DNA from: Pogonophryne albipinna
Lineage: Eukaryota; Chordata; Actinopteri; Perciformes; Artedidraconidae
Direction of reading: 5' to 3'
Assembly: GCA_028583405.1 (NCBI GenBank)
Contig: CM053249.1
Location: forward strand, 39,467,759-39,531,758
Length of the DNA stretch: 64,000 bases
Part shown: piece after piece, positions 1 through 10,345 of the stretch
Numbering within the stretch: the first letter of the stretch is position 1
Layout: every line of letters begins with the position of its first letter
The notes under the pieces: model-generated
Databases searched by the model: none
What the model was told of the DNA's origin: nothing
Seen by the model: only the letters and a program-made list of their open reading frames with translations
Made by a program: the position numbers and the translations under genes

Positions 1-780
1 AACACCACCAGTCCAGAACCAACAGCAGAAGGACCCGCTCTGAATCACTCCGTGTCGCTGCGGCACAGGGATTTATGTTTTTCAAAAATAATCGCGTTAC
101 AATCATGTCAAGTTTTTGGTGGATTTAATTAAGTCTTGGATTGCAAAGTATGAATGTCCTCTAGCAATTTTCAGACGATATATACGTGTGTAAAGTTTGT
201 GAAGGCAGGAGGAAAAAAGCTTCCGCGATCACGTCTCCTCTCCGTTCCTCCAAACCCCGCCCCCTCCCTGAAAATAATGAGTGACAGGCTGATAGTGACC
301 CGATAGAAACTTTATTATTCACTTAATCACTGAGATATAATGAAGCTAATTTAATCTCATACATTCATGGGATTTATGTAACAGTAAAACAGAGAATGTA
401 AGTGTGCACCCACATGCAGTATTTTTGTTTGTATATGCTATTGTAAATACTCCTGTTGTCTGCTGTGTTCAGACTCAAGTCCTGTGTGTGATGCCACATA
501 CAGGACATTCAGTGTCCTTTTTTTAACAGAAGACCGTTGCTAGAAGCTGCAGCTAGACTGCAGAAGCATTATTTTTTTGTTTTTGAGGATGGAACAACTT
601 CACACACAGGTATAGGGATGCTAGACCTATACAATTCATTTATTTTGGTTTATAAATTAATGTCAAGACATTTATGGTATTGATTTCTGAAGCACTTTCT
701 AAATAATAAAAAGAGAGTTCATATGTATTTACTGCATGAATGCATTGATGAAAAATAAGCCATGTGCAGTAATATAGAAA
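1..780. other. No gene recognised
   Basis: AT-rich sequence with no convincing reading frame and no terminal repeat that I recognise. It may be host intergenic DNA or the inner part of the hAT remnant that ends further right. Confidence 0.4.
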
Positions 781-896
781 ATTGAGGATGCAACGCATTG
801 GTATGAATCATGATGCATCGGGATATCGAATTGAATCGAATCGTTGACAGGATAATCGTAATAGAATCGTGAGACCAGTGAAGATGCACAGCCCTA
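781..896. mobile_element. hAT-type transposon end (fragment)
   Basis: The stretch rich in GAATCG words ends in GATGCACAGCCCTA. Read in reverse this is TAGGGCTGTGCATC, the kind of terminus seen in many fish hAT elements. Only this one end is obvious and no matching left end or target duplication was found. It abuts the coding minisatellite of the Gypsy-like remnant. Confidence 0.5.
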
Positions 897-1310
897 CTCT
901 CCTGCCAATCCCATGTCCTGTCCCGTTGGGGGTCCCGCCGACTACTCTCCTGCCGGGGGTCCTGCCAATCCCTTGTCCTGTTCCGTTGGAGGTCCCGCCG
1001 ACTACTCTTCTACCGGGGGTCCTGCCAACTCTATGTCCCATGCCATTGGAGGTTTCGCTGGGGGTCCTGCCAGACCTATGTCCTGTTCCGTTGGAGGTCC
1101 CGCCGACTACTCTTCTACCGGGGGTCCTGCCAACCCTATGTCCTGTCCCGTTGGGGGTCCCGCCGTCTACTCTTCTGCCGGGGGTCCTGCTAATCCCTTG
1201 TCCTGTTCCGTTGGAGGTCCCGCCGACTACTCTTCTACTGGGGGTCCTGCCAACTCTATGTCCCGTGCCTTTTGAGGTTCCGCTGGGGATCCTGCCAGCT
1301 CTATGTCCAG
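897..1310 (+). repeat. 60-bp coding minisatellite, about 6-7 units
   Basis: Units of about 60 bp, typified by ccgactactcttctaccggg followed by ggtcctgccaatcccttgtc, recur with small changes. The period is a multiple of three, so open frames survive on the plus strand. Confidence 0.85.
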
Positions 1311-1483
1311 TCCAGTTGGAGGCCCCGCCATCACCTGTCCTGCCGGGGGTACTGCCAACTCCTGGTCCTCTTCCGTGGGGGATCCTGCCGAAGCCTGTCC
1401 CACCGGCTCTGGTTCCTGTTCAGCCGACACCGGGTTCTGCCCGGCCTCCGGAGCTGTCTGGTCTTCGCCCTCGAACCCGGCCC

Positions 1484-1750
1484 CCTGAGAGCCGCAGTCT
1501 TCGCCCTCGATCCCGGCCCCCTGTGAGCCGCAGTCTTCGCCCTCGAGCCCGGCCTCCTGTGAGCCGCAGTCTTCGCCCTCGAGCCTGGCCCCCTGATAGC
1601 CTGGCCCCCTGATAGCCGCATTCTTCGCCCTCGAGCCCGGCCCCCTGAGTGCCGCGGTCCTCGCCCTCATGCTCGGCCCCCTGACTTTCCCGGCCGCGGT
1701 CCTCGCCCTCATGCTCGGCCCCCTGACTTTCCCGGCCGGAGTCCTCGCCC
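1484..1750 (+). repeat. ~36-bp C-rich minisatellite
   Basis: The words gagccgcagtcttcgccctc and ctcggccccctgactttccc recur at roughly 36-bp steps. It is a different array from the 60-bp array to its left. Confidence 0.75.
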
Positions 1751-1769
1751 TCATGCTCCATAACCCCTA

Positions 1770-1905
1770 CCTTGGACTCTGTCTTGCCCCCGGGCCGTCC
1801 GCCCGAGTCCCCCTTTTTGAACTCTGCCTTGCCCCCGGGCCGTCCGCCCGAGACCCCTTCCTTGATCTCTGCCTTGCCCCCGGGCCGTCCGCCCCCGAGA
1901 CCCCT
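1770..1905 (+). repeat. ~54-bp tandem repeat, three units
   Basis: Three close copies of ccttgcccccgggccgtccg are spaced about 54 bp apart. It is the third independent array in the same element tail. Confidence 0.75.
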
Positions 1906-2049
1906 TCCGGGTCCTCCGCTGTCAGCCCAAGACCGTCCTCCAGACCCCCTCCACCCACCCTGTTGGCCTTAGTTTTGTGTCCCTCCTCCGGTCCCCCTCC
2001 ACCCACCCTGCTGGATTTTTTTTTGCGACGTCTGGGATCCGTCCCTTGA

Positions 2050-2060
2050 GGGGGGGGTAC
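2050..2060 (+). other. Polypurine tract of LTR element
   Basis: GGGGGGGGTAC sits immediately before the TGTC that opens the LTR, the expected site for plus-strand priming in an LTR retrotransposon. Confidence 0.7.
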
Positions 2061-2436
2061 TGTCAAGATCTCTCTGTGTTGTGTTTTGTCTTGTCTTTTT
2101 CTGTCTTTGGTTTCCTGTTTTGTTTTGAAAAGTGTTCACCTCCTGTTTTGCCTGTTGTTTTCTGTCTGTTTTCCCTCCCTGATTACCCGCTTGTGTTCAC
2201 CTGGTGTCCCTGTGTTTTCTCCTCCCTCCTCACCTGTGTCTTGTTTGTATGATTAGTCTTGTGTGTATTTAAGTTCTGGTTTTTCTGTCTGTCTTTGTCG
2301 GTTCGTCTTGTGAAATGACTTGGTCTGTGGTGAGTGTTCTGTTCAGTGTGCGTTTATAGTTTAGCCTTGAAATAAAGGAGTTCTTTTTGACACTTTAATC
2401 TGCATTTGGGTCCTGCTTCCTACTCACACCTTAACA
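2061..2436 (+). mobile_element. 3' LTR of Gypsy-like retrotransposon
   Basis: A 376-bp block begins TGTCAAGATC and ends CACCTTAACA, so it has the TG...CA limits of an LTR. It has a TATTTAAG box near 2266 and an AATAAA signal at 2371-2376, about 60 bp before the end. A polypurine tract precedes it. No second LTR is in the window, so the element is 5' truncated or rearranged. The right flank is DIRS-derived sequence. Confidence 0.75.
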
Positions 2437-2767
2437 ATAATAGAGCCCAATGTACCGGACAGAGGCTCTAGACTCCTCTCCTCGTACCAACGTTCAGTCT
2501 GCCAGAAGCAGGGACGTCTGTCTGTCTCAGACAGAGTAGCACGTAGCCTGGCCTCCTTCTCGATGGGGCGTACACCTCTCTCTCGATGGGGGCGTACACC
2601 TTGCTCTAAATGGGGGCAGCATCGAGCAAAATCCCCAGATACCCCACCTGCTGGTGAGGTATGGGACTGCTCTTCTTCCAATTGACCGCAAACCCCCAAC
2701 TTGGTTAGGTGTAAGATCAATTGGGCTGTGTGGAACATCTGCCCATTCCCTGGACCTGTCCATGACT

Positions 2768-3522
2768 CAGGGTTTCCGTTAGCCGGTAATTACCGGTTTT
2801 TAGCTGGTAAAATTGAATAAAAACCGGTAAATTCAAAACCTGCCGGTCAAAATGTCCGATGCTCCAATCAATTGGCCGTCGATCATTATCGGCCGATATT
2901 CACTCTTAATAGTTTGATCTGTGCTCTCTATAAAGGCCGATCAGGAGAGCTGGATCTGATCGATATGGACATAAACGCGAGTGAAGTGTAACCGGACGCG
3001 AGAGAGAGATCAGATCAGCTGCTGCATAATCACCTGAAGCCCCGCCCACTGTTTAGCGCGCTGCATGAGAAACTGACGGGCTGTCAGGAGAGAGAGGGAG
3101 GGAGAGAGAGGGAGGGAGGGAGAGGGAGGGAGAGAGGAAAAGAGAGGATCCGTTTCTCCCGTGTTGTTATTCAAAGTTAATGTAAACTTTTGAATAATGT
3201 ACTTCATCTATTGCAAGTAGTTTATTTGAATGTAATAATTATGTTGTTTGTTGTTTGCAGAATCATTTATTGAAAATGAATCTGAATTTTCTATCTGTTA
3301 CGATTATAAACTGAAGCGATATAAAAATGAGCCTCATTAACTGAGTTTTAAACATCAGCATATCCGCTCATAGTCCGGTAATTACCTGCTAACGGAAACT
3401 CTGCTACACAATTCTTATTATTATTATTATTGAAACATGACCGGTAAGTTTCAAATGTGTCCGGTAAAATAAATTCTGTTCGGACATTTGACCTGCGAGA
3501 AAAAATCCTAGCGGAAACCCTG
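2768..3522. mobile_element. Non-autonomous hAT MITE, 755 bp, intact TSD
   Basis: Terminal inverted repeats CAGGGTTTCCGTTAGC (left) and GCGGAAACCCTG (right) are flanked on both sides by the 8-bp direct repeat ccatgact (2760-2767 and 3523-3530), the size expected for hAT. Inside are several CCGGTAA words and a GA-rich simple repeat at about 3090-3140. No transposase is present. It inserted into the DIRS RT fragment. Confidence 0.9.
3090..3140. repeat. (GGGA)n/(GA)n simple repeat
   Basis: Purine-only run of gagagagggagggaggg-type units inside the hAT MITE. Confidence 0.85.
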
Positions 3523-3737
3523 CCATGACTATGAGGTCGTTGAGATAAAATAAAACCCTCATGCCATGGTCGGGAAGCGGCTGAAGCGCTGTGGCCACAC
3601 ATTAGCTGAGTGGCGACAGGGAGTAGCCAAACGTAAGTCTGTCATCACGTCTTGTCACGTGACTTGAATTTTTAATTGAGCCGTCCCTTATAGATACTAT
3701 CTCTTTATTATGTTTTTTTATTATGTTATATCTATAT

Positions 3738-4187
3738 TTATAAAACGGACAAGTCAAATCAAGCAATCTGATTGGTTCTTAGCCGTGATATACTGAGCGT
3801 ATACCACGGGTAGAATTGTAAGTTACTTTTCACAACAAATCAGTATCCCTCCGCGTCTGAGAAAAACAGTATATCGTTGGGCTGAAAAGCAAACTGCTTG
3901 CAGTTTGCTTTTCATACTGGAACAAGAAAGCAGCGGAGAAGTAACGGGGCAGAAACCCTCCTTTTTACGCAGCGGTCCAGACATAGACATCAAACGGCAA
4001 AACATATTCAGTGTGCAGTTCCTTTGGCATTAGGGCAGGGATATCTAGATACTTTCCAAGGTTTGACATAATGAAGTGTGCTACTTTTAAAGCAAGCAAC
4101 GATGTTTTCAAATCTGTAATCAAAGAGGTCCGCAAAAACACTATCGACCAATCAGATTGCTTGATTTGACTTGTCAGTTTTATAAAT
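3738..4187. mobile_element. Fold-back MITE with ~40-bp inverted ends
   Basis: ACAAGTCAAATCAAGCAATC near 3747 is the reverse complement of the block at about 4148-4180, giving about 40-bp arms around a 370-bp core. The core also holds a perfect 13-bp-arm hairpin at 3884-3913. I could not fix target duplications or superfamily. Confidence 0.65.
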
Positions 4188-4849
4188 ATATTTACATTTA
4201 TTCCGTTACAAAACAAACTTACAAAGCATAAAATGGAAACATTTAAGATTAACTTCGACCTCCGGGGGGGTCTTACTATGGAGGAGTGGATTGAGGAGTG
4301 CCTATCTCCCGAAAAAAAAAGCCCCTAAACGACGACATGCAGAGCTACGTGAAGAGCAGGTAGACGAACTGGAAAATTACCACCATTCAAAAGCTTTCTG
4401 ATGCGGGTCTTGAAACAAAGCAGATAAATGATGACCGTTAGTAGCCACAGGTGCGAAAGCTCTCTCCAGAGCTACTGGAAGCCCAATCCGGAGAAAGTGG
4501 AGCAATATTCTCGCCACGCCAAGCAACAGCCTAGAACAACCTCAGCCTAGTACAAGTAACCTCGTAAGTCATGCTACTGATGCTGGACAGTTTTTCAGTG
4601 GCTGCACAATAAACGGCAACATACAAATGAATGTAAATAAATAGCCAAATAATGGATCAACGCTCTCTGTCTAATATGTTCGCTAGCTGTTAGTGTTGTT
4701 GCATAGCAACCACCTCGCACTATGTTTTGTGCAGAAGGCAACGGAGGGACTATTTTATTTTGAACATCATTATTTACTAATAAAAACTATTTAAATTAGA
4801 GTGTGTATTTTTCTTTCATATTGCCACACTTGGTAACCGTTTAATAAAA
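4188..4849. other. No gene recognised
   Basis: Non-coding, moderately AT-rich. A short Gln/Glu-rich frame near 4300-4480 is broken. It may be inner sequence of the fold-back element family that ends with the hairpin to its right. Confidence 0.4.
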
Positions 4850-4991
4850 GCAATAGCTCACTTCAGGCCGTGGTATATGCTCATTATATCACAGCTAAGG
4901 GGCGTGGTTCGGCCCGACGCGAAGCGGAGTCGACCACGCCCCTTAGCTGTGATATAATGAGCATATACCACGGCCTGTCGTGAGCTATTGC
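4850..4991. repeat. Long perfect hairpin (59-bp arms)
   Basis: The segment 4850-4908 is the near-perfect reverse complement of 4933-4991, with a 24-nt spacer (4909-4932). Both arms carry the word ccgtggtatatgctcattat or its complement. The sequence resembles the motif gatatactgagcgtatacca at about 3787, suggesting it is the palindromic end of the same fold-back family. Confidence 0.9.
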
Positions 4992-5001
4992 TTAAGTATT
5001 A

Positions 5002-5100
5002 GTGATGGGAATTCCGGCTCTTTTTGGTGAGCCGGCACATTTGGCTCGACTCACTAAGAAGAGCCGGCTCTTTCGGCTCCTAAACAGCTCTTAATTTTAC
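5002..5100. mobile_element. hAT-like end with GAGCCGGCTC words
   Basis: Starts tagtgatgggaattccggct and then repeats gagccggctctttcggctc. This is the look of one end of a common fish non-autonomous hAT. No partner end was located. Confidence 0.5.
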
Positions 5101-5215
5101 CAAAGTTTACCACGGAGCCTCAGTTTGCCAGCAGTACATTTTCCGTCACAGGAACACGCTTTGCTGGCGGCGAAAATAATCCCACCACTCATTTGCCCCC
5201 TCCAACAGAGTAATT

Positions 5216-6141
5216 TCAAGTGATTAAAAACTCTCGATCTTCTCTCGAATTATTAATTTTTTTGGACGCCCTCGGCTCGAGTTCAGGGCGTTCCGAGCTG
5301 AATAAGGGCGTCAAATGACGGCAAGTCGCCCCTCTGGCGGAAACGCTGGCTGGCCCACCATCATTTGTGTCACTTCTGCGAACCACGGCGCTGAGCGGCG
5401 ACCTGGGGCCACCAGAATGACCGACAACTGTTCTCGTCTCACCCTCTCCAGGAGTGGGGGAATGAGACGCAGAGGTGGAAAGGCGTAGAGCAGCTATCTT
5501 GGCCATGGCTCGTGTGCAAACGTGTCCACCCCCAACAGTGGATTGTCCTGCCAAGCCAGGGAGAACCACCATTCGTCTGGCAGGGGCCCGCCTCTTGACA
5601 TGAGGCCGGCCCCACTGTTCTCCACTCCCGGAATGTGGGGGGCCTTTAGAGATAAAAACATTCTCTGAGGCCCACAACCACAGGTTCCCCGCTGCGCTCA
5701 ACAAGGCGGCGGAGCTGACTCCGTCCTGCCTGTTGAGGTAAGCCACTGTGGTGCGGTTGTCGCTCGTCACCAGCACATGTTTTCCCTGTAATAAGGGTTT
5801 GAAGTGCTGTAGGACCAGTACTACTGCCTGTAGCTCGAGAAGGTTGATGTGCCGGGTCTCTGTCAGAGGCCAGCCACCACCTAAAGCTGTCACTAGGCAG
5901 GTCCCTCCCCTTCAGCAAATGCTTTGGGGACCCCCAGTATCGGAGGTTGCCCTCTACTGAAGGGGGGAATGGTCACCAGACGTCGTTTATGCCTCTTGGG
6001 ATCCAAACGAAGGCTGGCAAACCACCTCTGTAGGCGACGCATGGTCAGTAGCCCCAGCGGTACCACGTGGTGAGCAGCTGCCATGAGACCCAAGGTCTGC
6101 ATAAATAAAAGGAGTACAGTACATGTTGTTAATTCAACCAT
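5216..6141 (-). pseudogene. DIRS-type RNase H fragment
   Basis: Minus translation 6141-5893 holds the RT to RNase H linker (LLTMRRLQRWFASLRLDPKR). After a frame change, 5893-5216 gives HINLLELQAVVLVLQHF followed by VTSDNRTTVAYLNRQDG. These carry the Glu and second Asp of an RNase H fold in the arrangement of DIRS and Ngaro elements. The first catalytic Asp lies at or beyond the frame change. No tyrosine recombinase follows. The fragment is older than the DIRS copy at 38-44 kb, judged by divergence from it. Confidence 0.75.
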
Positions 6142-9100
6142 TGTTTATTTTGCCCATCAAATGACAAAAACTTAAATGAAAAGAAGAAATCAAAGATATT
6201 CATGTGTAAAAAGTAAAAATGTTGCATTTACAGGAATATTGATGCATGCAATATGTTTTTTGTAGAAACAGGTACAATATGTAACACTCTCTTCCTACAG
6301 ACTTTTATTTTCATTCTTATTTTTATATTTATGATACATTTTTTCTGCACACTCCACTGGCACTACTCTGGTGGCTTTAACTCTTGATTCTAATAATCCC
6401 ATTAGTTTTCCAGATGCAAATGTCAAGTCAGTCTCTTTGAGCGTAAATTCTCATAATGAAAATCTGTCTTTTTCATAAATGCTAACACTTTCATGGCAAA
6501 GTCTTTGCATGCCTGCGTTATTAAAAAATAAATAAATATCTGCACACTAAATATATGTCACAACATATCCCTTTTCATTTGGATGCGTTTAATTACAGTG
6601 TTTTCCTGGATTTGCTTTATTTTATCTGTCATTTTGCCAGTTATTTGAATTTCAAATTGCAGCATGTCAAGCCACTACTGGAAAAGAGGGATTTGGCAAA
6701 TGGATTTTTAAAACTCCAACATTATGAATAAAGGATGAGGCCAGCTGTGAGTCCCAATTTGTCCTTCAGCCATAAAGCAGCAAACACATGACAGATGTTG
6801 GTCCTGAATGATGGTCTATATACAAGTTTTACCAAAAGGCTATTATTTTTAGAAAACAATTCAAACAATAAGATTGTGAACAGCTGCCACTTGGTAACTG
6901 TTGTAAAGAGTGAAGAACAGAAAAGTGATGGAAATAACAAGTTAATGAATGTGAAGTTTTGTCTTTTTAAGAAGTGTGCATTCTTTTTGTTTTTTGTTCA
7001 CTAGAAAAAGTAAGCATGCCTTCACTTTAAAATAAGGTGGTGAGCATGGTAAAGATTATTCTGCTTCACATCAGCATGTCATCGTCAGCACGCCTCCACC
7101 TGCTGCCTAACAAGTCATTTGTATGACACATTTCACACATGCTCACTCTCCATTTGATCAGGGTGTTCACATCAGCTGGTCATATCTATAGCACGCTGTC
7201 TTTTTTTTTTTTTAAATGAGTCTCTCTCCTCATGTTCCTCCATGCTGCTGTTTTGTGCATCAGATTCACCAGATGCTGCTCAGGAGACACCACTTGATTA
7301 CTCATCTCATTGCAGACTGCAAATATTTTTTCTTTTAATACGGGATCATCCCATATGAATCTGTTATAATAAACAATGTGCTTGTTCTTTTTTTGTCTCA
7401 CCTGATTGAGCTATAGCAAAGGGACATTTACCATATTGGTTCAATTGGCTGAAGAGCTACTAATAAAGGCCTACTTATGCAAAAGGTGTGTGAAAATGCT
7501 CAACAAGACTAAGGTGTACTGTATCATATATTCCTGCAATTGTACCAAAATAACACATTTCACATCAATCTTTATTTTTCGGTGTTCTTGTATTTTCCTC
7601 TTTTTGTATCCAGCTTTGTTTTCATGTTGATACGTTTTAAATACAGATTGCCTGACACTTCCAGTGACAGCCCATGCTTAACATAATTATGTGTGACAAA
7701 TGGAATTATAACAACATAGCAAAGAGTCAACAGTGTCTTTATAAAATATGTAAATTGGCATGCTGAGCTTGCAATATCATTTGAGATAAAAATGAGCTAT
7801 TATTGAAATTCATTTGTCAAGTTAACATGATGCTGTGCTAAGCTAATTATGAAACACTGTTTCTCAGATGACCTTTGGGGTTATTCTTGAATATGAGACA
7901 TATTAAGCATGGTGCTAATTCAGGCAGGACGGAGGCCATGCTTGCATGACCTGATTAGCAACAGCTGCTTCATTTGTGATATTCATGCAGGTTTCCTAAA
8001 CCCTTCATAATTCCACATTTAACATCTTAAGCAAAGACCAATGGCATCCTTCATGCAGGCTTTTGTTGAATGAGGCCTTCAAGTTGATGTCAGTAAGGGA
8101 GATAACTTTCGATCACCTGATCCACCTGCACATGTGTCAATTTTGACTGGATAGAAACGTGTCAACAGCAAACGGCTGCTGTGTCCTCACAGGAAGTGAC
8201 AATTGCAGCTGTTAATTAGCTAATTCGTTTAACCCAAATCAGGGGTGTATTGAGGGGTTTCTTCAGCAAACATCCGTCTTTGGTGAACAAGAGAAGTGGA
8301 TTATTTTACTGCCGGGCAACCTCCCCCAGAGTTTAAGGTCCGTACAGTGCTTACACTTTATACATCTCCGCTGCTGTCAGGTGATCAAAATATCTTCTGG
8401 AAACACACGGAGCAGAGGCAGAACACACTTTTTCTCACACAGACAGACAGATTTAACATCAGGGAGAGTGTAACATCCATACAAATAACAAAGTAATAAA
8501 GTTGGTTTGGTGAAATGGTTTCAATATATCGAACTGGCTTTATTTAGAAATGTTTTGTATGTATCGTCTATCATAGATGGTCACATAGTTTAGTGACACT
8601 TAATGGTGAGCACTGCAATGTTTTTCAATAATTCATTCCAAAAGGTGAACATATTTATCCATTCCCAAAGCGTAAGATCAGAAGTATGCAAAGTGAGACA
8701 CAGAAAGGCTCACGTGACGACAATGAGTTTCAAACTGTATTCCAACATTGTTCAACTGAAGCAGGGTATATCCACGGAAACAATTCAAACATTTAATATA
8801 GAATGAACCCTAATGTGGCAATTAGCAGAACAAGATAAAACAGCCTGGGCAGCGAGTCATTCTCCACACAGCCTCACTGCAGCATCAGACTGTGCCAAAG
8901 TAAAAAACTGTAACTTATTAGAGTGTGTATCACTGCATATACAGGAGCACTCCATCATACAGTACAGAGTTAAAACACCTGATCAAAGTGCCTAAGCATG
9001 GCTAAAATTATCCTTTACATTTGCATTTTGGTCGGTGTTCATAAACAAACCCAGGCTACAGGTCAGACTTTATATATTTTTTTCATAATTATAGATTTTT

Positions 9101-9640
9101 CTCAATCAACACTGAGCTGAATCCTTGGCTGTGGACTGGGACAATACTTTGTTTAGATGTGTTTTTTGTTGCATTTCTGTATTTAAACTTGACAGTAAAA
9201 GCTTGGAGAGACAGGAAGGGGGGAGAGAGAGGGAGACTTGAGTGAAATTTGTGCTGCTGCATTTAGAAAACATGTTATCTTATCATAATTTCTCATCGTT
9301 TTTATGAGAAATCTGTTCACTCTGAAATAAAAAAATTAATATTGTTAGGCTTAAAAGTCCTAAATTAAAAGAATAGTTCATATTATTATTTGAAAATTGT
9401 AAGAAATTAAAGTCAATGTTTTATGGCGTAATTTAGATTAAATATATTCTTATAATTAAAGCTGTTTTATTCTGAAAAACCGGAAGTTAACAACACTTTT
9501 AACTTAAAACTTTTATTCTGAAAATCTTTCATTTCCGGTTAGCATTAGCATGTGGCAAACCATACGTCTTGAAACCGTGAATTGAAGGTGAAATGACATG
9601 TGGTGTTGTACACTAAACACACTGTATTTAACACTCATTT
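6142..9640. other. Unassigned non-coding DNA, possible host sequence
   Basis: About 3.5 kb with only short chance frames and no terminal repeat, LTR or transposase motif that I recognise. A block around 7680-8290 has moderate GC, many TAATTA/TTAATTAG words and no simple repeats, the look of conserved non-coding DNA, but I cannot show conservation. A T12 run lies near 7201 and A-rich tracts near 9330. Confidence 0.4.
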
Positions 9641-10050
9641 ATTGATGCTGCAATACTGTTATAAGGGAATGCTTAAATAACCAGACATTAGAATGCTGTA
9701 ATAAACACCAGAAAGATGACAGGAATTGCCTCGGACCAGCCCCCGTCGACGCCGGCCAATAGGAGAAGACTACAGTTGATAACCCGTGATGGACAGGGAG
9801 AATCGATCTCTTTTCCCTCCGCTTCCCCAAAACTAACGGGACCAACAACTGGGAGGGGGGGGGGGGCACCAACTCGCACATTTCATTGTATATCGCCGCA
9901 TCATCTGTTTAATTAAATGCTGTTAACTTTTATAAGCTTCCTTGTACTCTTTTCAGTTTATCCTAGTCTCGGGGCTAAAGAAATCCTAACAATATCCAGC
10001 CCCAAATGTCTTCTGGTAAAAGCTCTTGAACTTGGACAAATGTATTTAAT
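9641..10050. other. No gene recognised
   Basis: Contains a G12 run near 9856 and short frames on both strands. No element boundary is evident. Confidence 0.35.
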
Positions 10051-10057
10051 AACACCT

Positions 10058-10250
10058 GGGGCTTCATTTATAAACGGTGCATACGCTCAAAAGATGGCGT
10101 ACGCCAGTTTCTACGCACTGTTTGCGATTTATAAAAAACGAACTTGACGGGAAAATGTGCAGTCCTCCACGCAAACTCTGTCCCATGCGTACGCACTAAG
10201 CACAAAAACGGGAGAAACTGCAACACCATTGGCAGAAGGAAGAATGGAGA
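10058..10250. mobile_element. MITE-like fragment with TTTATAAA and GCGTACGC words
   Basis: Starts ggggcttcatttataaacgg and carries repeated CGTACGC words (atggcgtacgcc, tgcgtacgcac), a pattern I associate with a widespread fish DNA-transposon end. Only one end is recognisable and the superfamily is unresolved. Confidence 0.4.
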
Positions 10251-10345
10251 GAAATATGTGGAAATAATACCATAAATATAATGTTACCTCTCATTTATCA
10301 TATATGAAGAATTAATTGATTAAAGCCAATCTTAAAATGATTTAA

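Larger units (their letters stand above)
897..2060 (+). pseudogene. 3' internal region of a Gypsy-like LTR element, Pro-rich coding repeats
   Basis: Upstream of a polypurine tract and 3' LTR lies a C-rich region with long open frames and few stops. One plus frame (869-1612) encodes a Pro-rich protein; a second (913-1275) encodes 20-residue repeats of the type GGPADYSSTGGPANPLSCSV. A third frame (1669-2049) ends RRLGSVP-stop just before the polypurine tract, the position where the last ORF of fish Gypsy elements normally stops. No protease, RT or integrase motif is visible, so this is only the tail of an element whose left part is missing. Which frame was translated is uncertain because the tandem repeats keep several frames open. 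Confidence 0.5.
2437..3606 (-). pseudogene. DIRS-type reverse transcriptase fragment, split by a MITE
   Basis: Minus-strand translation from 3606 to 3523 gives LPDHGMRVLFYLNDLIVM, which matches the DIRS RT active-site block, normally FYLDDL; here the first Asp is Asn. The reading continues after the 755-bp insertion, at 2760-2440, with a block containing VNWKKSSPIPHQQVGYLG, the RT segment that follows the active site. Several frame changes are present. The fragment ends near the Gypsy LTR. It is not in order with the RNase H fragment at 5.2-6.1 kb, so the two are rearranged or come from separate insertions. Confidence 0.75.

Noticed and set aside
913..1275. Antifreeze- or collagen-like secreted repeat protein
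   Set aside because: No signal peptide, the repeat is not Gly-X-Y or Thr-Ala-Ala, and it precedes a polypurine tract and LTR.
2437..6141. A single DIRS copy spanning both RT and RNase H fragments
   Set aside because: On minus the RNase H piece lies upstream of the RT piece, the reverse of DIRS order.
6722..8995. Several 60-80 codon frames on both strands
   Set aside because: No motif, no splice structure and composition equal to their surroundings; chance frames.
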